The notes: generated by a model from the sequence alone, not told the origin. Shown: positions 26,686 through 35,749, counted from the first letter of the stretch. The stretch: DNA of 64,000 nucleotides from Luteimonas_C sp035250245 (GCA_035250245.1 DATFFH010000077.1:1-64000); one strand, 5' to 3'. Numbers and translations: made by a program.

Positions 26686-27723
26686 ATGGATATCGCTGAA
26701 CTGCTGGCCTTTTCGGTCAAGAACAAAGCCTCCGACTTGCATCTGTCGGCGGGCCTGCCGCCGATGATCCGGGTCGACGGCGACGTGCGCCGGATCAACA
26801 TTCCCGCTCTCGACCACAAGCAGGTGCATGCGCTGGTCTACGACATCATGTCGGACAAGCAGCGCCGCGACTACGAAGAATTCCTGGAAGTCGACTTCTC
26901 GTTCGAGATCCCCAGCCTGGCCCGCTTCCGCGTCAACGCGTTCAACCAGAACCGCGGCGCGGGCGCGGTGTTCCGCACCATTCCTTCCGAGGTGCTGACG
27001 CTCGAAGACTTGGGCTGCCCCCGCATCTTCAAGGAACTGATCGACCAGCCGCAGGGCCTGATCCTGGTCACCGGTCCGACCGGCTCGGGAAAGTCGACCA
27101 CGCTGGCGGCGATGCTCGACCACATCAACAAGAACGAATACGGCCACATCCTCTCGGTCGAAGACCCGATCGAGTTCGTGCACACCTCGCAGAAGTGCCT
27201 GATCAACCAGCGCGAAGTGCATCGCGACACGCACGGTTTCAACGAAGCGCTGCGTTCGGCGCTGCGCGAAGATCCGGACTACATCCTGGTCGGCGAAATG
27301 CGCGACATCGAGACCATCCGCCTGGCGCTGACCGCGGCGGAAACCGGTCACTTGGTGTTCGCGACGCTGCATACCTCTTCGGCCGCCAAGACCATCGACC
27401 GCATCATCGACGTGTTCCCCGCCGGCGAGAAGCCGATGGTGCGCTCGATGCTGTCCGAATCGCTGCGCGCGGTGATTTCGCAAGCGCTGCTGAAAAAGAC
27501 CGGCGGCGGCCGCACCGCGGCCTGGGAAATCATGGTCGGCATCCCGGCGATCCGCAACCTGATCCGCGAGGACAAAGTTGCGCAGATGTACTCGTCGATC
27601 CAGACCGGCCAGCAATACGGAATGATGACGCTGGACCAGCATCTGCAGGATCTGGTCAAGCGCGGCATGGTCACTCGTCACCAGGCGAAGGACTACGCCA
27701 AAGACAAGCGGCTGTTCGAATAA
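26686..27723 (+). CDS. pilT: Type IV pilus retraction ATPase PilT
   Basis: 345 residues, the canonical length. The hexameric cytoplasmic ATPase drives pilus depolymerisation for twitching motility and DNA uptake. It has MDIAELLAFSVKNKASDLHL at the start, Walker A GPTGSGKSTT, the Asp box VEDPIEFVH, a Walker B within LREDPDYILVGEMRD, the His box TGHLVFATLHTSSA and the C-terminal AIRNLIRE motif needed for retraction. It is followed 56 nt later by pilU. Confidence 0.98.
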   Translation: MDIAELLAFSVKNKASDLHLSAGLPPMIRVDGDVRRINIPALDHKQVHALVYDIMSDKQRRDYEEFLEVDFSFEIPSLARFRVNAFNQNRGAGAVFRTIPSEVLTLEDLGCPRIFKELIDQPQGLILVTGPTGSGKSTTLAAMLDHINKNEYGHILSVEDPIEFVHTSQKCLINQREVHRDTHGFNEALRSALREDPDYILVGEMRDIETIRLALTAAETGHLVFATLHTSSAAKTIDRIIDVFPAGEKPMVRSMLSESLRAVISQALLKKTGGGRTAAWEIMVGIPAIRNLIREDKVAQMYSSIQTGQQYGMMTLDQHLQDLVKRGMVTRHQAKDYAKDKRLFE

Positions 27724-27779
27724 CGCGTATCGCCGCGCCGCTGCTACGCTGGCGCGGCACGTAAGGACCGGGAGACCTT

Positions 27780-28910
27780 ATGAGCACCATCGATTTCACC
27801 TCGTTCCTCAAGCTGATGGCGCACCAGAAGGCGTCGGACCTGTTCATCACCGCGGGCATGCCGCCGTCGATGAAGGTCAACGGCAAGATCTCGCCGATCA
27901 CGCAGAACCCGCTGACGCCGCAGCAGAGCCGCGACCTGGTGCTGAACGTGATGTCGCCGCCGCAGCGCGAGGAGTTCGAAAAGACCCACGAGTGCAACTT
28001 CGCGATCGGCCTGACGGGCGTTGGCCGGTTCCGCGTGAGCTGCTTCTACCAGCGCAACCAGGTGGGCATGGTGCTGCGCCGGATCGAGACCAAGATCCCC
28101 ACGGTGGAAGAGCTGAACCTGCCGCCGATCATCAAGACCCTGGCGATGACCAAGCGCGGTATCATCATCTTCGTCGGCGCCACCGGCACCGGCAAGACGA
28201 CCTCGCTCGCCGCGATGATCGGCTACCGCAACCAGAACTCGACCGGCCACATCATCACCATCGAGGACCCGATCGAATTCGTGCATAAACACGAAGGCTG
28301 CATCATCACCCAGCGCGAGGTCGGCATCGACACCGACAACTGGGAGAACGCGCTGAAGAACACCCTGCGCCAGGCGCCGGACGTGATCATGATCGGCGAG
28401 GTCCGCACCCGCGAAGGCATGGACCACGCCATCGCCTTCGCCGAAACCGGCCACCTGGTGCTGTGCACCCTGCATGCGAACAACGCCAACCAGGCGATGG
28501 ACCGCATGATCAACTTCTTCCCGGAAGACCGCCGCAGCCAGCTGCTGATGGACTTGTCGCTGAACCTGAAGGGCGTGGTCGCGCAGCAGCTGCTGCCGAC
28601 CGTGGACGGCAAGAGCCGGCGCGTGGCGATGGAGATCCTGCTCGGCACGCCGCTGGTGCAGGACTACATCCGCGACGGCGAGATCCACAAGCTCAAGGAA
28701 GTGATGAAGGAATCCACCAACCTGGGCATGAAGACCTTCGACCAGAGCCTGTTCGAGTTGTATCAGGCCGGCGAGATCAGCTACGAGGACGCGTTGCGCT
28801 ACGCCGACTCGGCCAACGAAGTGCGCCTGAAGATCAAGCTGGCCCAGGGCGGCGATGCGCATACGCTGGCGCAGGGCCTGGACGGAGTGGAAGTCGCCGA
28901 GGTCCGCTGA
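27780..28910 (+). CDS. pilU: PilT-dependent accessory retraction ATPase PilU
   Basis: 376 residues. Paralogue of PilT that adds force to retraction but needs PilT. It shows FTSFLKLMAHQKASDLFITA, Walker A GATGTGKTTS, EDPIEFVHKHEG, QAPDVIMIGEVRTREGMDHA and GHLVLCTLHANNANQ. A C-terminal extension beyond PilT length fits PilU. Same unit as pilT. Confidence 0.97.
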   Translation: MSTIDFTSFLKLMAHQKASDLFITAGMPPSMKVNGKISPITQNPLTPQQSRDLVLNVMSPPQREEFEKTHECNFAIGLTGVGRFRVSCFYQRNQVGMVLRRIETKIPTVEELNLPPIIKTLAMTKRGIIIFVGATGTGKTTSLAAMIGYRNQNSTGHIITIEDPIEFVHKHEGCIITQREVGIDTDNWENALKNTLRQAPDVIMIGEVRTREGMDHAIAFAETGHLVLCTLHANNANQAMDRMINFFPEDRRSQLLMDLSLNLKGVVAQQLLPTVDGKSRRVAMEILLGTPLVQDYIRDGEIHKLKEVMKESTNLGMKTFDQSLFELYQAGEISYEDALRYADSANEVRLKIKLAQGGDAHTLAQGLDGVEVAEVR

Positions 28911-28926
28911 GTCGGTCGATGCACCC

Positions 28927-29005
28927 GTAGAGTCGAGCCTGCTCGACTGCTTTTCCTCGCATCCGGCTAACGGGCCCAAGAGCAGTCGAGCAGGCTCGAC
29001 TCTAC
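28927..29005. repeat. Repeat C copy 1
   Basis: GTAGAGTCGAGCCTGCTCGA to TCGAGCAGGCTCGACTCTAC, 79 bp, just past pilU. Each half is itself a hairpin (TCGAGC..GCTCGA). Confidence 0.9.
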
Positions 29006-29030
29006 AGGCGACGCCTCCAGCCGTATCGAG

Positions 29031-29058
29031 AAAGCCGGGCGAAGCCCGGCTTTTTTCA
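29031..29058 (+). terminator. Rho-independent terminator after pilU
   Basis: AAAGCCGGGC, 3-nt loop GAA, GCCCGGCTTTTTTC. Strong stem and T-run, placed after repeat C1. Confidence 0.85.
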
Positions 29059-29128
29059 TGCGGGGATTACGCATTATTTTAACGATCGGGCCGGCATAGT
29101 TCGGCCCATTGCTCGAAGAGGGAACTTC

Positions 29129-29584
29129 ATGGAAATCGCAGACCGCCGCATCGCCACCTTCCATTTCACGCTGTTCGACCAGGACGGCAAGCAGCTGACC
29201 ACCACGCGCGGCCAGGATCCGCTGGTGCACATGTACGGCACAGGCGGGATCGTGCCCGGGTTGGAAAAAGCGCTGGCCGGCAAGCAGGCCGGCGACAAGT
29301 TCGAAATCGGCGTGCCGCCGGAGCAAGGCTTCGGCGCGCACCATCCGGAGCTGGTGCAGACCCTGCCGCGTTCGATGTTCAACGCCGCGCGGTCTCCGGA
29401 AGTAGGCGAGAAGCTGCTGGCGCAGACGGCGCGCGGGCCGCTGGACGTGGTGGTCACCGGCGTGGACGGCGACACGATCACTGTCGACGGCAATCATCCG
29501 CTGGCCGGCAAGACCTTCAAGATCGACGTGGAAGTGGTCGACGTGCGCGTCGCCACGCCGCAGGAGCTCCAGTTCGGTGTCTAA
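29129..29584 (+). CDS. FKBP-type peptidyl-prolyl isomerase, SlyD-like
   Basis: 151 residues. Two-domain SlyD layout: FKBP strands (RIATFHFTLFDQDGKQL; GTGGIVPGLEKALAGKQAGD) with an inserted IF chaperone domain (PPEQGFGAHHPELVQTLP to DVVVTGVDGDTITVDGNHPLAGKTF), then a final FKBP strand. The His/Cys-rich metal tail of E. coli SlyD is absent. It catalyses proline isomerisation and acts as a cytoplasmic chaperone. Confidence 0.92.
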   Translation: MEIADRRIATFHFTLFDQDGKQLTTTRGQDPLVHMYGTGGIVPGLEKALAGKQAGDKFEIGVPPEQGFGAHHPELVQTLPRSMFNAARSPEVGEKLLAQTARGPLDVVVTGVDGDTITVDGNHPLAGKTFKIDVEVVDVRVATPQELQFGV

Positions 29585-29586
29585 CC

Positions 29587-29711
29587 GTAGGGTGGGCCTT
29601 GGCCCACCATTGCCATAGCGAAATCGGCGACAAACAACGGGCGGAGCTTGTCGCTTCGAACAATCGGCCCGCTATCGAGACATGGCGATGGTGGGCCAAG
29701 GCCCACCCTAC
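29587..29711. repeat. Repeat B copy 4
   Basis: GTAGGGTGGGCCTTGGCCCA to GGGCCAAGGCCCACCCTAC, 125 bp, with near-perfect ends. It lies between convergent slyD-like and tag and gives tag its stop codon. Confidence 0.92.
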
Positions 29712-30238
29712 ATCCATTTCGGTTTGAGCTTGGCGATCTTCTTCATCGCCGGGCAATCGGCGCGGTGCGCGCCGGGCAGGTAGCCCAGGCTCATCAGGAA
29801 TTCGCCGGTGATCTCGCCGCCGGTGAAGCGGAAAGTCTTCTTGAACAGCTTCACCCATTCGGGCTTGGACAGCGGATGGTGCGCGTCCAGCCATTGCGCG
29901 AAACCGCCGTGCGATTTGCGCAAGCCCTGCACGACCTTGGCGTTGTGGATGGCCGCGTCTACTTTCAAACCGTTGCGGATGATGCCAGGATCGGCCAGCA
30001 GGCGCTGGCGGGCGCGCTCGCCGTAACGGGCGATCTTGTCCACGTCGAAGCCGTCGTAGGCGCGATGGAAGCCTTCGCGCTTCTTCAGGATCGTTTCCCA
30101 GCTCAGGCCCGCCTGGTTGATCTCTAGGATCAAACGTTCGAACAGCACAGATTCCTCGCGCTGCGGGAAGCCGTATTCGGTGTCGTGGTAAGGCCCGTGG
30201 GTCGGGTGGCCTGGGGCGAAGTCGCAGTATCCGGACAT
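29708..30238 (-). CDS. tag: DNA-3-methyladenine glycosylase I
   Basis: 176 residues. It excises N3-methyladenine from alkylated DNA. The N-terminal Cys in MSGYC and His in PYHDTEYGFP, with a C-terminal His and Cys in GAHRADCP, make the zinc snap typical of Tag; the helix-hairpin-helix core includes FERLILEINQAGLSWETILKKREGF. The stop TAG is donated by repeat B4. Confidence 0.92.
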   Translation of the reverse strand: MSGYCDFAPGHPTHGPYHDTEYGFPQREESVLFERLILEINQAGLSWETILKKREGFHRAYDGFDVDKIARYGERARQRLLADPGIIRNGLKVDAAIHNAKVVQGLRKSHGGFAQWLDAHHPLSKPEWVKLFKKTFRFTGGEITGEFLMSLGYLPGAHRADCPAMKKIAKLKPKWM

Positions 30239-30263
30239 GAGGGCGAGCTTACCGCCTTGCTTT

Positions 30264-30500
30264 TAAGCCGTCATTCCCGCGAAGGCGGGAATCCAGTGAC
30301 TTGGCTTCTCCAGAAAGCGACGCAGCGAACTCGACGCCGCGCGCGCCCTCACCCAACCCTCTCCCGCAAGCGGGAGAGGGCTTTAAGCGGAAGCGCTGGA
30401 TCGCGCGCCGCGCTTGCGGCATGCCTTCTATCGGCTTCGTCGATGTTCGCTTCGGCATTCTGCTTCCGCAGTCCCTCTTTCGCGGGAATGACGGCTCCAA
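30264..30500. repeat. Nested repeats: CATTCCCGCG inverted pair enclosing a repeat E hairpin
   Basis: CGTCATTCCCGCGAAGGCGG near 30267 and TTTCGCGGGAATGACGG near 30478-30494 enclose CCTCTCCCGCAAGCGGGAGA at about 30354-30379. No gene is seen in the 302 nt between tag and the desaturase; the open frame through it is a fortuitous extension. Confidence 0.75.
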
Positions 30501-30540
30501 AGCAATTCGTTACGCTGACGCCGAAACCGGACTCGCGGCA

Positions 30541-31317
30541 ATGGACCTCGGTCGATTCTTCGTAAATCTGGGCACCGCCTTCGCCGCCAGCACGCCCTGG
30601 GCGGCGATGGGCTGGGGCTTGGCCTTCTTCGCCGGCATCTATGTCGCGCTGTGCGGCGGCAATTGGCTGCTGACGCGGCATCTGCTGCCGGTGCTGAGGA
30701 TCGGCCATCGCATCGACCCCAAACCGTTGCGCAGCGGACAGATCCGCTACGAGCTGTCGCTGTCCGCGCTATCGATCCTGATCTTCGGCGTAGGCTCGAT
30801 CCTGCCCTGGGCTTTCCTGCATTGGGGCTGGGCGCGTCTGGCGCAGGATCCCGGCCCGTTGCGCATCCTCGCGGAAATGGCGGTGCTGCTGGTCTGGAAC
30901 GACATCCACTTCTACGCCAACCATCGGCTGCTGCATACCAAGCCGCTGCGCCGCTTCCACGCGCAGCACCACCGCTCGCTGGTGACCACGCCGTTTTCCA
31001 CCTACAGTTTCCATCCGTTGGAAGCGATCCTGCTCGGCAACGTGATCCTGTTGCCGATGTTGCTGCATGATTTCAGTTTCGCGGCGCTGCTGTCGCTGCC
31101 GGTGATGAGCCTGCTGCTGAACAACCTGGGCCATTCGAATTACGACTTCGCCCCCGCCGCGGGCCACAACCACTGGCTTTCGGCCAGCCGGCGCCATCAT
31201 CTGCACCACATTCGTTACCACGGCAACTACGGGTTCCTGTTCAATTTCATGGACGGCTGGTTCCGGACCCGGTTGCCGGACGGGCCGCAAGCCGTGGAGA
31301 GGGCGGCCGACGCCTGA
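30541..31317 (+). CDS. Sterol desaturase / fatty acid hydroxylase family membrane protein
   Basis: 258 residues from the ATG at 30541; the longer open frame upstream is repeat DNA. Several membrane helices carry the His clusters of the di-iron fatty acid hydroxylase superfamily: NDIHFYANHRLLH, RRFHAQHHRS, and HNHWLSASRRHHLHHIRYH. The family oxidises lipids (sterols, carotenoids, ceramides, alkyl ethers); the substrate here is unknown. Monocistronic. Confidence 0.92.
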   Translation: MDLGRFFVNLGTAFAASTPWAAMGWGLAFFAGIYVALCGGNWLLTRHLLPVLRIGHRIDPKPLRSGQIRYELSLSALSILIFGVGSILPWAFLHWGWARLAQDPGPLRILAEMAVLLVWNDIHFYANHRLLHTKPLRRFHAQHHRSLVTTPFSTYSFHPLEAILLGNVILLPMLLHDFSFAALLSLPVMSLLLNNLGHSNYDFAPAAGHNHWLSASRRHHLHHIRYHGNYGFLFNFMDGWFRTRLPDGPQAVERAADA

Positions 31318-31364
31318 TCCGGCCGCCCAAAAGAGACCCTTACCGACGCTGTTAGAATGGGCCC

Positions 31365-31928
31365 ATGGCGGACGACACGATCCAACTCGCGAACCAGCTG
31401 CTGATCGCGCTGCCGGCGTTGTCGGACCCCAATTTCGCGCGCACGGTCGCCTTGATCTGCCAGCACGACGGCGACGGCGCGATGGGCGTGCTGCTGAACC
31501 GCGCTTCGGAATACACCCTGGGCGACGTGCTCGCGCAGATGCAGATCGAGACCGACGATGAATCGCTGCGCAACCAGATCGTTTTGGCCGGCGGCCCGGT
31601 GCATCCGGAGCGTGGCTTCGTGCTGCACGATGGCGGCGATTGGGATTCGACCCTCACCATCGCCGACAACCTGCGCCTGACCACTTCGCGCGACATCCTC
31701 GAAGCGATGGCGCGCGGCGAAGGGCCGGAGCAGGTGATCGTCGCCCTGGGTTGCGCGGGTTGGGGCGCCGGGCAGTTGGAGCACGAATTGGGCGAAAACA
31801 GCTGGCTGACCGCGCCGGCCGATGCCGAATTGTTGTTCGACCTGCCGCTGGAAGAACGTTGGCACGCCGCGGCAGGCCGCATCGGCGTGGACATGAGCCG
31901 GATGGCCGACTATGCCGGACACGCTTGA
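31365..31928 (+). CDS. yqgE: YqgE/AlgH family protein
   Basis: 187 residues. Motifs: LLIALPALSDPNFARTVALI, HDGDGAMGVLLNR, LAGGPVHPERGFVLH and VALGCAGWGAGQLEHEL. The molecular function is not settled; in Pseudomonas AlgH affects alginate and virulence. It overlaps the downstream ruvX by 17 nt, a pairing conserved across gammaproteobacteria. Confidence 0.95.
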   Translation: MADDTIQLANQLLIALPALSDPNFARTVALICQHDGDGAMGVLLNRASEYTLGDVLAQMQIETDDESLRNQIVLAGGPVHPERGFVLHDGGDWDSTLTIADNLRLTTSRDILEAMARGEGPEQVIVALGCAGWGAGQLEHELGENSWLTAPADAELLFDLPLEERWHAAAGRIGVDMSRMADYAGHA

Positions 31929-32418
31929 TCAAAGCCGCCCCGATCAAAGCCGGCCCGACGCCAGCCCCATCAAGCGCGACGGCACCGTGCTGGGTTTCGA
32001 CGTCGGCGCGCGCCGGATCGGCGTGGCGGTGGGCAGCGCGTTCGGGCATCACGCGCGTGCCTTGGCGGTGGTCGACGTGCACGCCAACGGCCCGGACTGG
32101 GGCGCGATCGACAAATTGCGCAAGGAATGGCGTCCGGACGGCCTGGTGGTCGGCGATCCCATGACTCTGGACGGCGGCGATCAGCCGATCCGCCAGCGCG
32201 CCCGCGAATTCGCGCGCACGCTGCGCGAACGCTACGCATTGCCGGTGGTGATGGTGGACGAGCGCACCAGTTCGATCGAAGCCGCGCAGCGTTTCGCGGC
32301 CGACCGCGCCGAAGGCCGCAAGCGGCGCCGCGACGCCGCGGCGCTGGACGCGGTGGCGGCGGCGGTGATCGTGGAGCGCTGGCTGGCTTCGCCGCAGGAT
32401 GCGATGGAAGTGGTTTGA
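31912..32418 (+). CDS. ruvX: Putative Holliday junction resolvase / pre-16S rRNA nuclease YqgF
   Basis: 168 residues. RNase H-like fold with the acidic residues in GFDVGARRIGVAVG, VVGDPMTLDGGD and a late MVDERTSSIEA and RDAAALDAVAAAVI. It processes the 5' end of 16S rRNA in E. coli. The N-terminus carries a short direct repeat (DQSRPDQSRPD) not typical of the family, in the overlap with yqgE. Confidence 0.95.
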   Translation: MPDTLDQSRPDQSRPDASPIKRDGTVLGFDVGARRIGVAVGSAFGHHARALAVVDVHANGPDWGAIDKLRKEWRPDGLVVGDPMTLDGGDQPIRQRAREFARTLRERYALPVVMVDERTSSIEAAQRFAADRAEGRKRRRDAAALDAVAAAVIVERWLASPQDAMEVV

Positions 32419-32429
32419 GCTTGTGCGCT

Positions 32430-32601
32430 TCTCCTTCTCCCGCCGGGAGAAGGTGGCGCGAAGCGCCGGATGAGGGTTCGGCGCAGTTGCGCGGCATGCG
32501 TTGGCGGCGATAAACGTCGGCCGGCGATTCCGTCCTCATTCGCAGCGGCGCATTTTCACCGAACCCTCACCCCAACCCCTCTCCCGGTGGGAGAGGGGCT
32601 C
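32430..32601. repeat. Repeat E copy 2 (bipartite)
   Basis: First half CTTCTCCCGCCGGGAGAAGG plus GGCGCGAAGCGCCGGATGAG; second half CGAACCCTCACCCCAACCCC plus CTCTCCCGGTGGGAGAGG. The full bipartite form, lying between ruvX and pyrB. Confidence 0.85.
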
Positions 32602-32618
32602 AACATCGCGAGCAACGA

Positions 32619-33545
32619 ATGAACCAAGTCGACGAAAACGGACGCCTGCGCCATCTGCTGACGCTCGATGGCCTGTCGCGCGAGCAACTGCTGCAATTGC
32701 TCGATCGCGCCCAGGCGATCGTCGACGAAGGCGCCGACCGAGTGCTGGCCGGCACCGCCGTCTGCACTTTGTTCTTCGAACCGTCCACCCGCACCCGGCT
32801 CAGTTTTCAGCGCGCGGCGCAAAGGCTGGGCGCGGACGTGCTCAATTTCGAAGCCGCCACCTCTTCGGCGACCAAAGGCGAAACCGCGCGCGATACGCTG
32901 AAGAACATCGAAGCGATGGGCGTGCGCGGCTTTATCGTGCGCCATTCGCAGGACGGCGCGGTCGCCGCGCTCGCCGCGGCGGCGGCCGAAGGCACCGCGT
33001 TGATCAACGCCGGCGACGGTCGCCATGCGCATCCCACCCAGGGATTGCTGGACATGCTGACGCTGCGCCAGGCCAGGGGCGACTTCGGCGGGCTGAAGGT
33101 GCTGATCGTCGGCGACATCAAGCACTCGCGCGTGGCGCGCTCGGACCTGCACGCGCTGCGCACATTGGGCGCGGCGGAAATCCGGGTCTGCGCGCCGGCT
33201 TCGCTGCTGCCCGAGGCCGACGTGCTGGCCGGGTGCCGGGTCGTCGAGGAATTCGATGCCGCATTGGAGGGCGTCGACGCGGTCATGATGCTGCGCCTGC
33301 AGCGCGAGCGAATGGAAGAAGGCCTGGTCGCGTCCTTGGACGACTATCACCGCGACTACGGCCTGACCGCGGCGCGACTGCGGCGCGCCGGCGGCGAGGC
33401 GGTGGTGATGCATCCCGGGCCTATGAACCGCGGTGTGGAAATCGACGACGACGTTGCCGACGGGCCGCAGTCGCTGATCCTCAAGCAGGTCGCCAACGGC
33501 GTGGCGGCGCGCATGGCGGTGCTGGAGGCGCTGCTGGCACCGTAG
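32619..33545 (+). CDS. pyrB: Aspartate carbamoyltransferase, catalytic chain
   Basis: 308 residues. It joins carbamoyl phosphate and aspartate in pyrimidine synthesis. Carbamoyl-phosphate loop FFEPSTRTRLSF, SSATKGETARDTL, FIVRHSQDGAV and the late MHPGPMNRGVEI are all present. No pyrI or pyrC gene is adjacent. The ATG lies just 18 nt after repeat E2. Confidence 0.97.
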   Translation: MNQVDENGRLRHLLTLDGLSREQLLQLLDRAQAIVDEGADRVLAGTAVCTLFFEPSTRTRLSFQRAAQRLGADVLNFEAATSSATKGETARDTLKNIEAMGVRGFIVRHSQDGAVAALAAAAAEGTALINAGDGRHAHPTQGLLDMLTLRQARGDFGGLKVLIVGDIKHSRVARSDLHALRTLGAAEIRVCAPASLLPEADVLAGCRVVEEFDAALEGVDAVMMLRLQRERMEEGLVASLDDYHRDYGLTAARLRRAGGEAVVMHPGPMNRGVEIDDDVADGPQSLILKQVANGVAARMAVLEALLAP

Positions 33546-33558
33546 GATCGCCGGCTTT

Positions 33559-33640
33559 GTAGAGTCGAGCCTGCTCGACTGCGTTTTCTTCAAGTTCTAA
33601 GCGATCGGACAGAAAAGCAGTCGAGCAAGCTCGACTCTAC
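33559..33640. repeat. Repeat C copy 2
   Basis: GTAGAGTCGAGCCTGCTCGA to TCGAGCAAGCTCGACTCTAC, 82 bp; the right edge provides the stop codon of the lipoprotein esterase gene. Confidence 0.9.
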
Positions 33641-34416
33641 AAAGGCGCTTTGTCGAAGGTCTCAGGGCGTTGGGCGAACATCCAGGCCCACAACTCCGGC
33701 GTCGCGTAAGCCGGATCCCAAGCGTTGTGATCGGCGTCTGGAAATTCGGTGTAGCGCGCATCGCGCGCGCCGATGGACTTGAGTTCGGCCGCGATGCGCC
33801 GCGATTGTTCCGGCAGCACGTCATCATCCTTGGCACCGTGGAAAATCCAGATCGGCTTGTCGCGGAACCGCTGCGCGGTTTCCGCGTACGGCGCGGTGGT
33901 CGTGTCGCGGCCGATGCCGCCGCAGACCGGCACCAGCGCGGCGAAGCGCTGCGGCTGCAGGCGCGCCAGCGTCCACACGCCGTATCCGCCCAGGGAGATG
34001 CCGGTCAGGTAGGTGCGATCCGGATCGCCCTGGAATTCCTCGCTCGCCGCGCGCAAGGCGGCGAAGGCGAAGTCCGCGCCGTCGTCCCAGCTTTCGCCTT
34101 CGCGAAGCTGCGGGAAAACGACGATAGCGGGGAACTCGTCCTGGTGCGAACGCAAATACGGTCCCAATCCAACCAAGGTGGGTTTGACCCCATCGGTGCC
34201 GATCTCGCCGGAACCGTGCAGGAACACCACCACCGCCGGCTTGGCGCCGCTCGCGGCGCGCGAGGGTACGAACACCTGGTAACGGCGCAGGGTCCCGCCG
34301 ACTTCGACTTCGCGCGCGACGAAAGCGCCGTGCGCGCGATCGGGCTCGGGAAGAGAAGCGCAGCCCGCGATCAGCATCGTCGACATCAGCCAGGCCATCC
34401 GGAATCTGCGCAACAT
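33637..34416 (-). CDS. Lipoprotein esterase / phospholipase-like alpha/beta hydrolase
   Basis: 259 residues with a lipobox (LIAGCAS), so anchored in a membrane facing the periplasm. The fold is shown by VVVFLHGSGEIGTDG, the nucleophile elbow GISLGGYG, Asp in FHGAKDDDVLP and His in DADHNAWDP. It resembles LpqC/COG4099-type esterases related to PHB depolymerases; the substrate is unknown. The stop TAG belongs to repeat C2. Confidence 0.85.
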   Translation of the reverse strand: MLRRFRMAWLMSTMLIAGCASLPEPDRAHGAFVAREVEVGGTLRRYQVFVPSRAASGAKPAVVVFLHGSGEIGTDGVKPTLVGLGPYLRSHQDEFPAIVVFPQLREGESWDDGADFAFAALRAASEEFQGDPDRTYLTGISLGGYGVWTLARLQPQRFAALVPVCGGIGRDTTTAPYAETAQRFRDKPIWIFHGAKDDDVLPEQSRRIAAELKSIGARDARYTEFPDADHNAWDPAYATPELWAWMFAQRPETFDKAPL

Positions 34417-34442
34417 GGGCGTTCCTTGCTCAAAGGGCGCGG

Positions 34443-34802
34443 TTATCCGCCACCCATATATTCGGCCAGCAGTTTCTTGCCGGCAAGCGGCCGCCAGGCT
34501 TCTTCGATCAAGCCAGGCAGGGCCTTGCGCGAGACCTTAGGCAAGTCGATCAGCACCAACGGATAGTCGCGGTAATGATCGGTGACGTGGAATACCTCCG
34601 GCGCGGCCTGCATCAGCATTTCGCGCTGGACGAAATCGCATTTCAGCACCAGCGTGCGGCCATCCTCGCGCAGCCGGGCGAGCAATTTGCCGCGTACTTT
34701 CAGCGCCGGCGTGCCATAGGAAGTGCCTTCCTCGACACCGGGTAGCCGCGCGGCGATCTCGCGGACGGTGTCGTAGTCGACGGGCTTGGCTTTAGGCGTC
34801 AT
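34443..34802 (-). CDS. MmcQ/YjbR family DNA-binding protein
   Basis: 119 residues. The YjbR fold is seen in YDTVREIAARLPGVEEGTSY, PALKVRGKLLARLREDGRTL, FHVTDHYRDYPLVLIDL and the final LIEEAWRPLAGKKL. Members bind DNA in a sequence-independent manner or are annotated from the mitomycin cluster; role here unclear. It lies 26 nt upstream of the lipoprotein esterase and may share a transcript. Confidence 0.88.
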   Translation of the reverse strand: MTPKAKPVDYDTVREIAARLPGVEEGTSYGTPALKVRGKLLARLREDGRTLVLKCDFVQREMLMQAAPEVFHVTDHYRDYPLVLIDLPKVSRKALPGLIEEAWRPLAGKKLLAEYMGGG

Positions 34803-34842
34803 GACGGGCCGATTCTGCCCGTTTTTCGCCGCGCCCGCTCTT

Positions 34843-34932
34843 TGTAGGAGCGGCTTCAGCCGCGAGCTCTTTCCATAAGATGCGATAAGACCGCAATTTC
34901 ATATAAGCGTCGCGGCTGAAGCCGCTCCCACA
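34843..34932. repeat. Repeat A copy 6
   Basis: TGTAGGAGCGGCTTCAGCCG to CGGCTGAAGCCGCTCCCACA, with matching changes in both arms (TTTAG to TTCAG and CTAAA to CTGAA), which shows the pairing is maintained. Confidence 0.9.
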
Positions 34933-34939
34933 AGGGCGC

Positions 34940-35572
34940 TCATGGCGCGGTGCCCGCAGCCACATACAGGCAAGTCGCCGTATTCAGAGCGCCATGAATC
35001 AACCAAGGTCCGAGGATGGAACCGGATTTGATCCGCAACCAACCGGTCGCCAGCCCGCCGAGGAACACCGCCGGCAATACCGGCCACAACTGCGGACGGC
35101 TGATCAGGATCAACAGATGCGGCGCCAGGAAAATCAGCGCCTGCAGCAGGTTCGCCCAAACCAGCGGCATGCGTCGCGCCAGGCTGCCTGCGATCAGGCC
35201 GCGGAACAGCAATTCTTCGCTGAAGCCTGTCTTCACGATACCGTACAGCAGGGCCAACCCGATCGAGGTCGCGCCGATGCCGAGTCTGACGAAGGCTTGC
35301 TGCGGTGAAGAAGATCCGGTGAACGAAGCCAGCGGCGGACGCCACGCCAACAGGATCGCCACGCAGATCGCGGCGAGGATCGCGCTGTAGGCCAGATAAC
35401 GAGGTTCGCCCAGGCGCAAGCCGGCGCGCGAGGCGATTTCGGTGAAGCGGCGTTTGTGGTGCAGGCGGTGATAAAGCCAATAGCCGAAGAAGGGCAGGCC
35501 GGCCAGGACGATCAGGTTCAACACTGTCGATAGCATTGCGTTGGCGATCATCTGCACCTCCGACGCATTCAA
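34940..35572 (-). CDS. CPBP family intramembrane glutamic protease
   Basis: 210 residues with about six membrane helices. Catalytic motifs of the Abi/CAAX family are present: SEELLFRG (EExxxR), a middle FLAPHLL with His, and LIHGALN with a second His. Bacterial members cleave within the membrane or protect against peptides such as bacteriocins. Substrate not known. Same strand as mgtE downstream-to-upstream order but separated by repeat E3. Confidence 0.9.
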   Translation of the reverse strand: MNASEVQMIANAMLSTVLNLIVLAGLPFFGYWLYHRLHHKRRFTEIASRAGLRLGEPRYLAYSAILAAICVAILLAWRPPLASFTGSSSPQQAFVRLGIGATSIGLALLYGIVKTGFSEELLFRGLIAGSLARRMPLVWANLLQALIFLAPHLLILISRPQLWPVLPAVFLGGLATGWLRIKSGSILGPWLIHGALNTATCLYVAAGTAP

Positions 35573-35747
35573 GCCCCTCTCCCGCCGGGAAGGAGTTGGG
35601 GTGAGGGTTCGGCGAAGTGAGCATCGTGCGAATAGCCGGACATTCGTCGGCTGATGTCGTTCGACGCCATCGGGCGCAGACGCAACTTCGCCGAACCCTC
35701 ATCCGGCGCTTCGCGCCACCTACTCCCGATGGGAGAAGGGATCGGCT
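35573..35747. repeat. Repeat E copy 3 (bipartite)
   Basis: CCCCTCTCCCGCCGGGAAGG plus TTGGGGTGAGGGTTCGGCGA at one end; CGCCGAACCCTCATCCGGCG and CTCCCGATGGGAGAAGG at the other. Confidence 0.85.
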
Positions 35748-35749
35748 GC

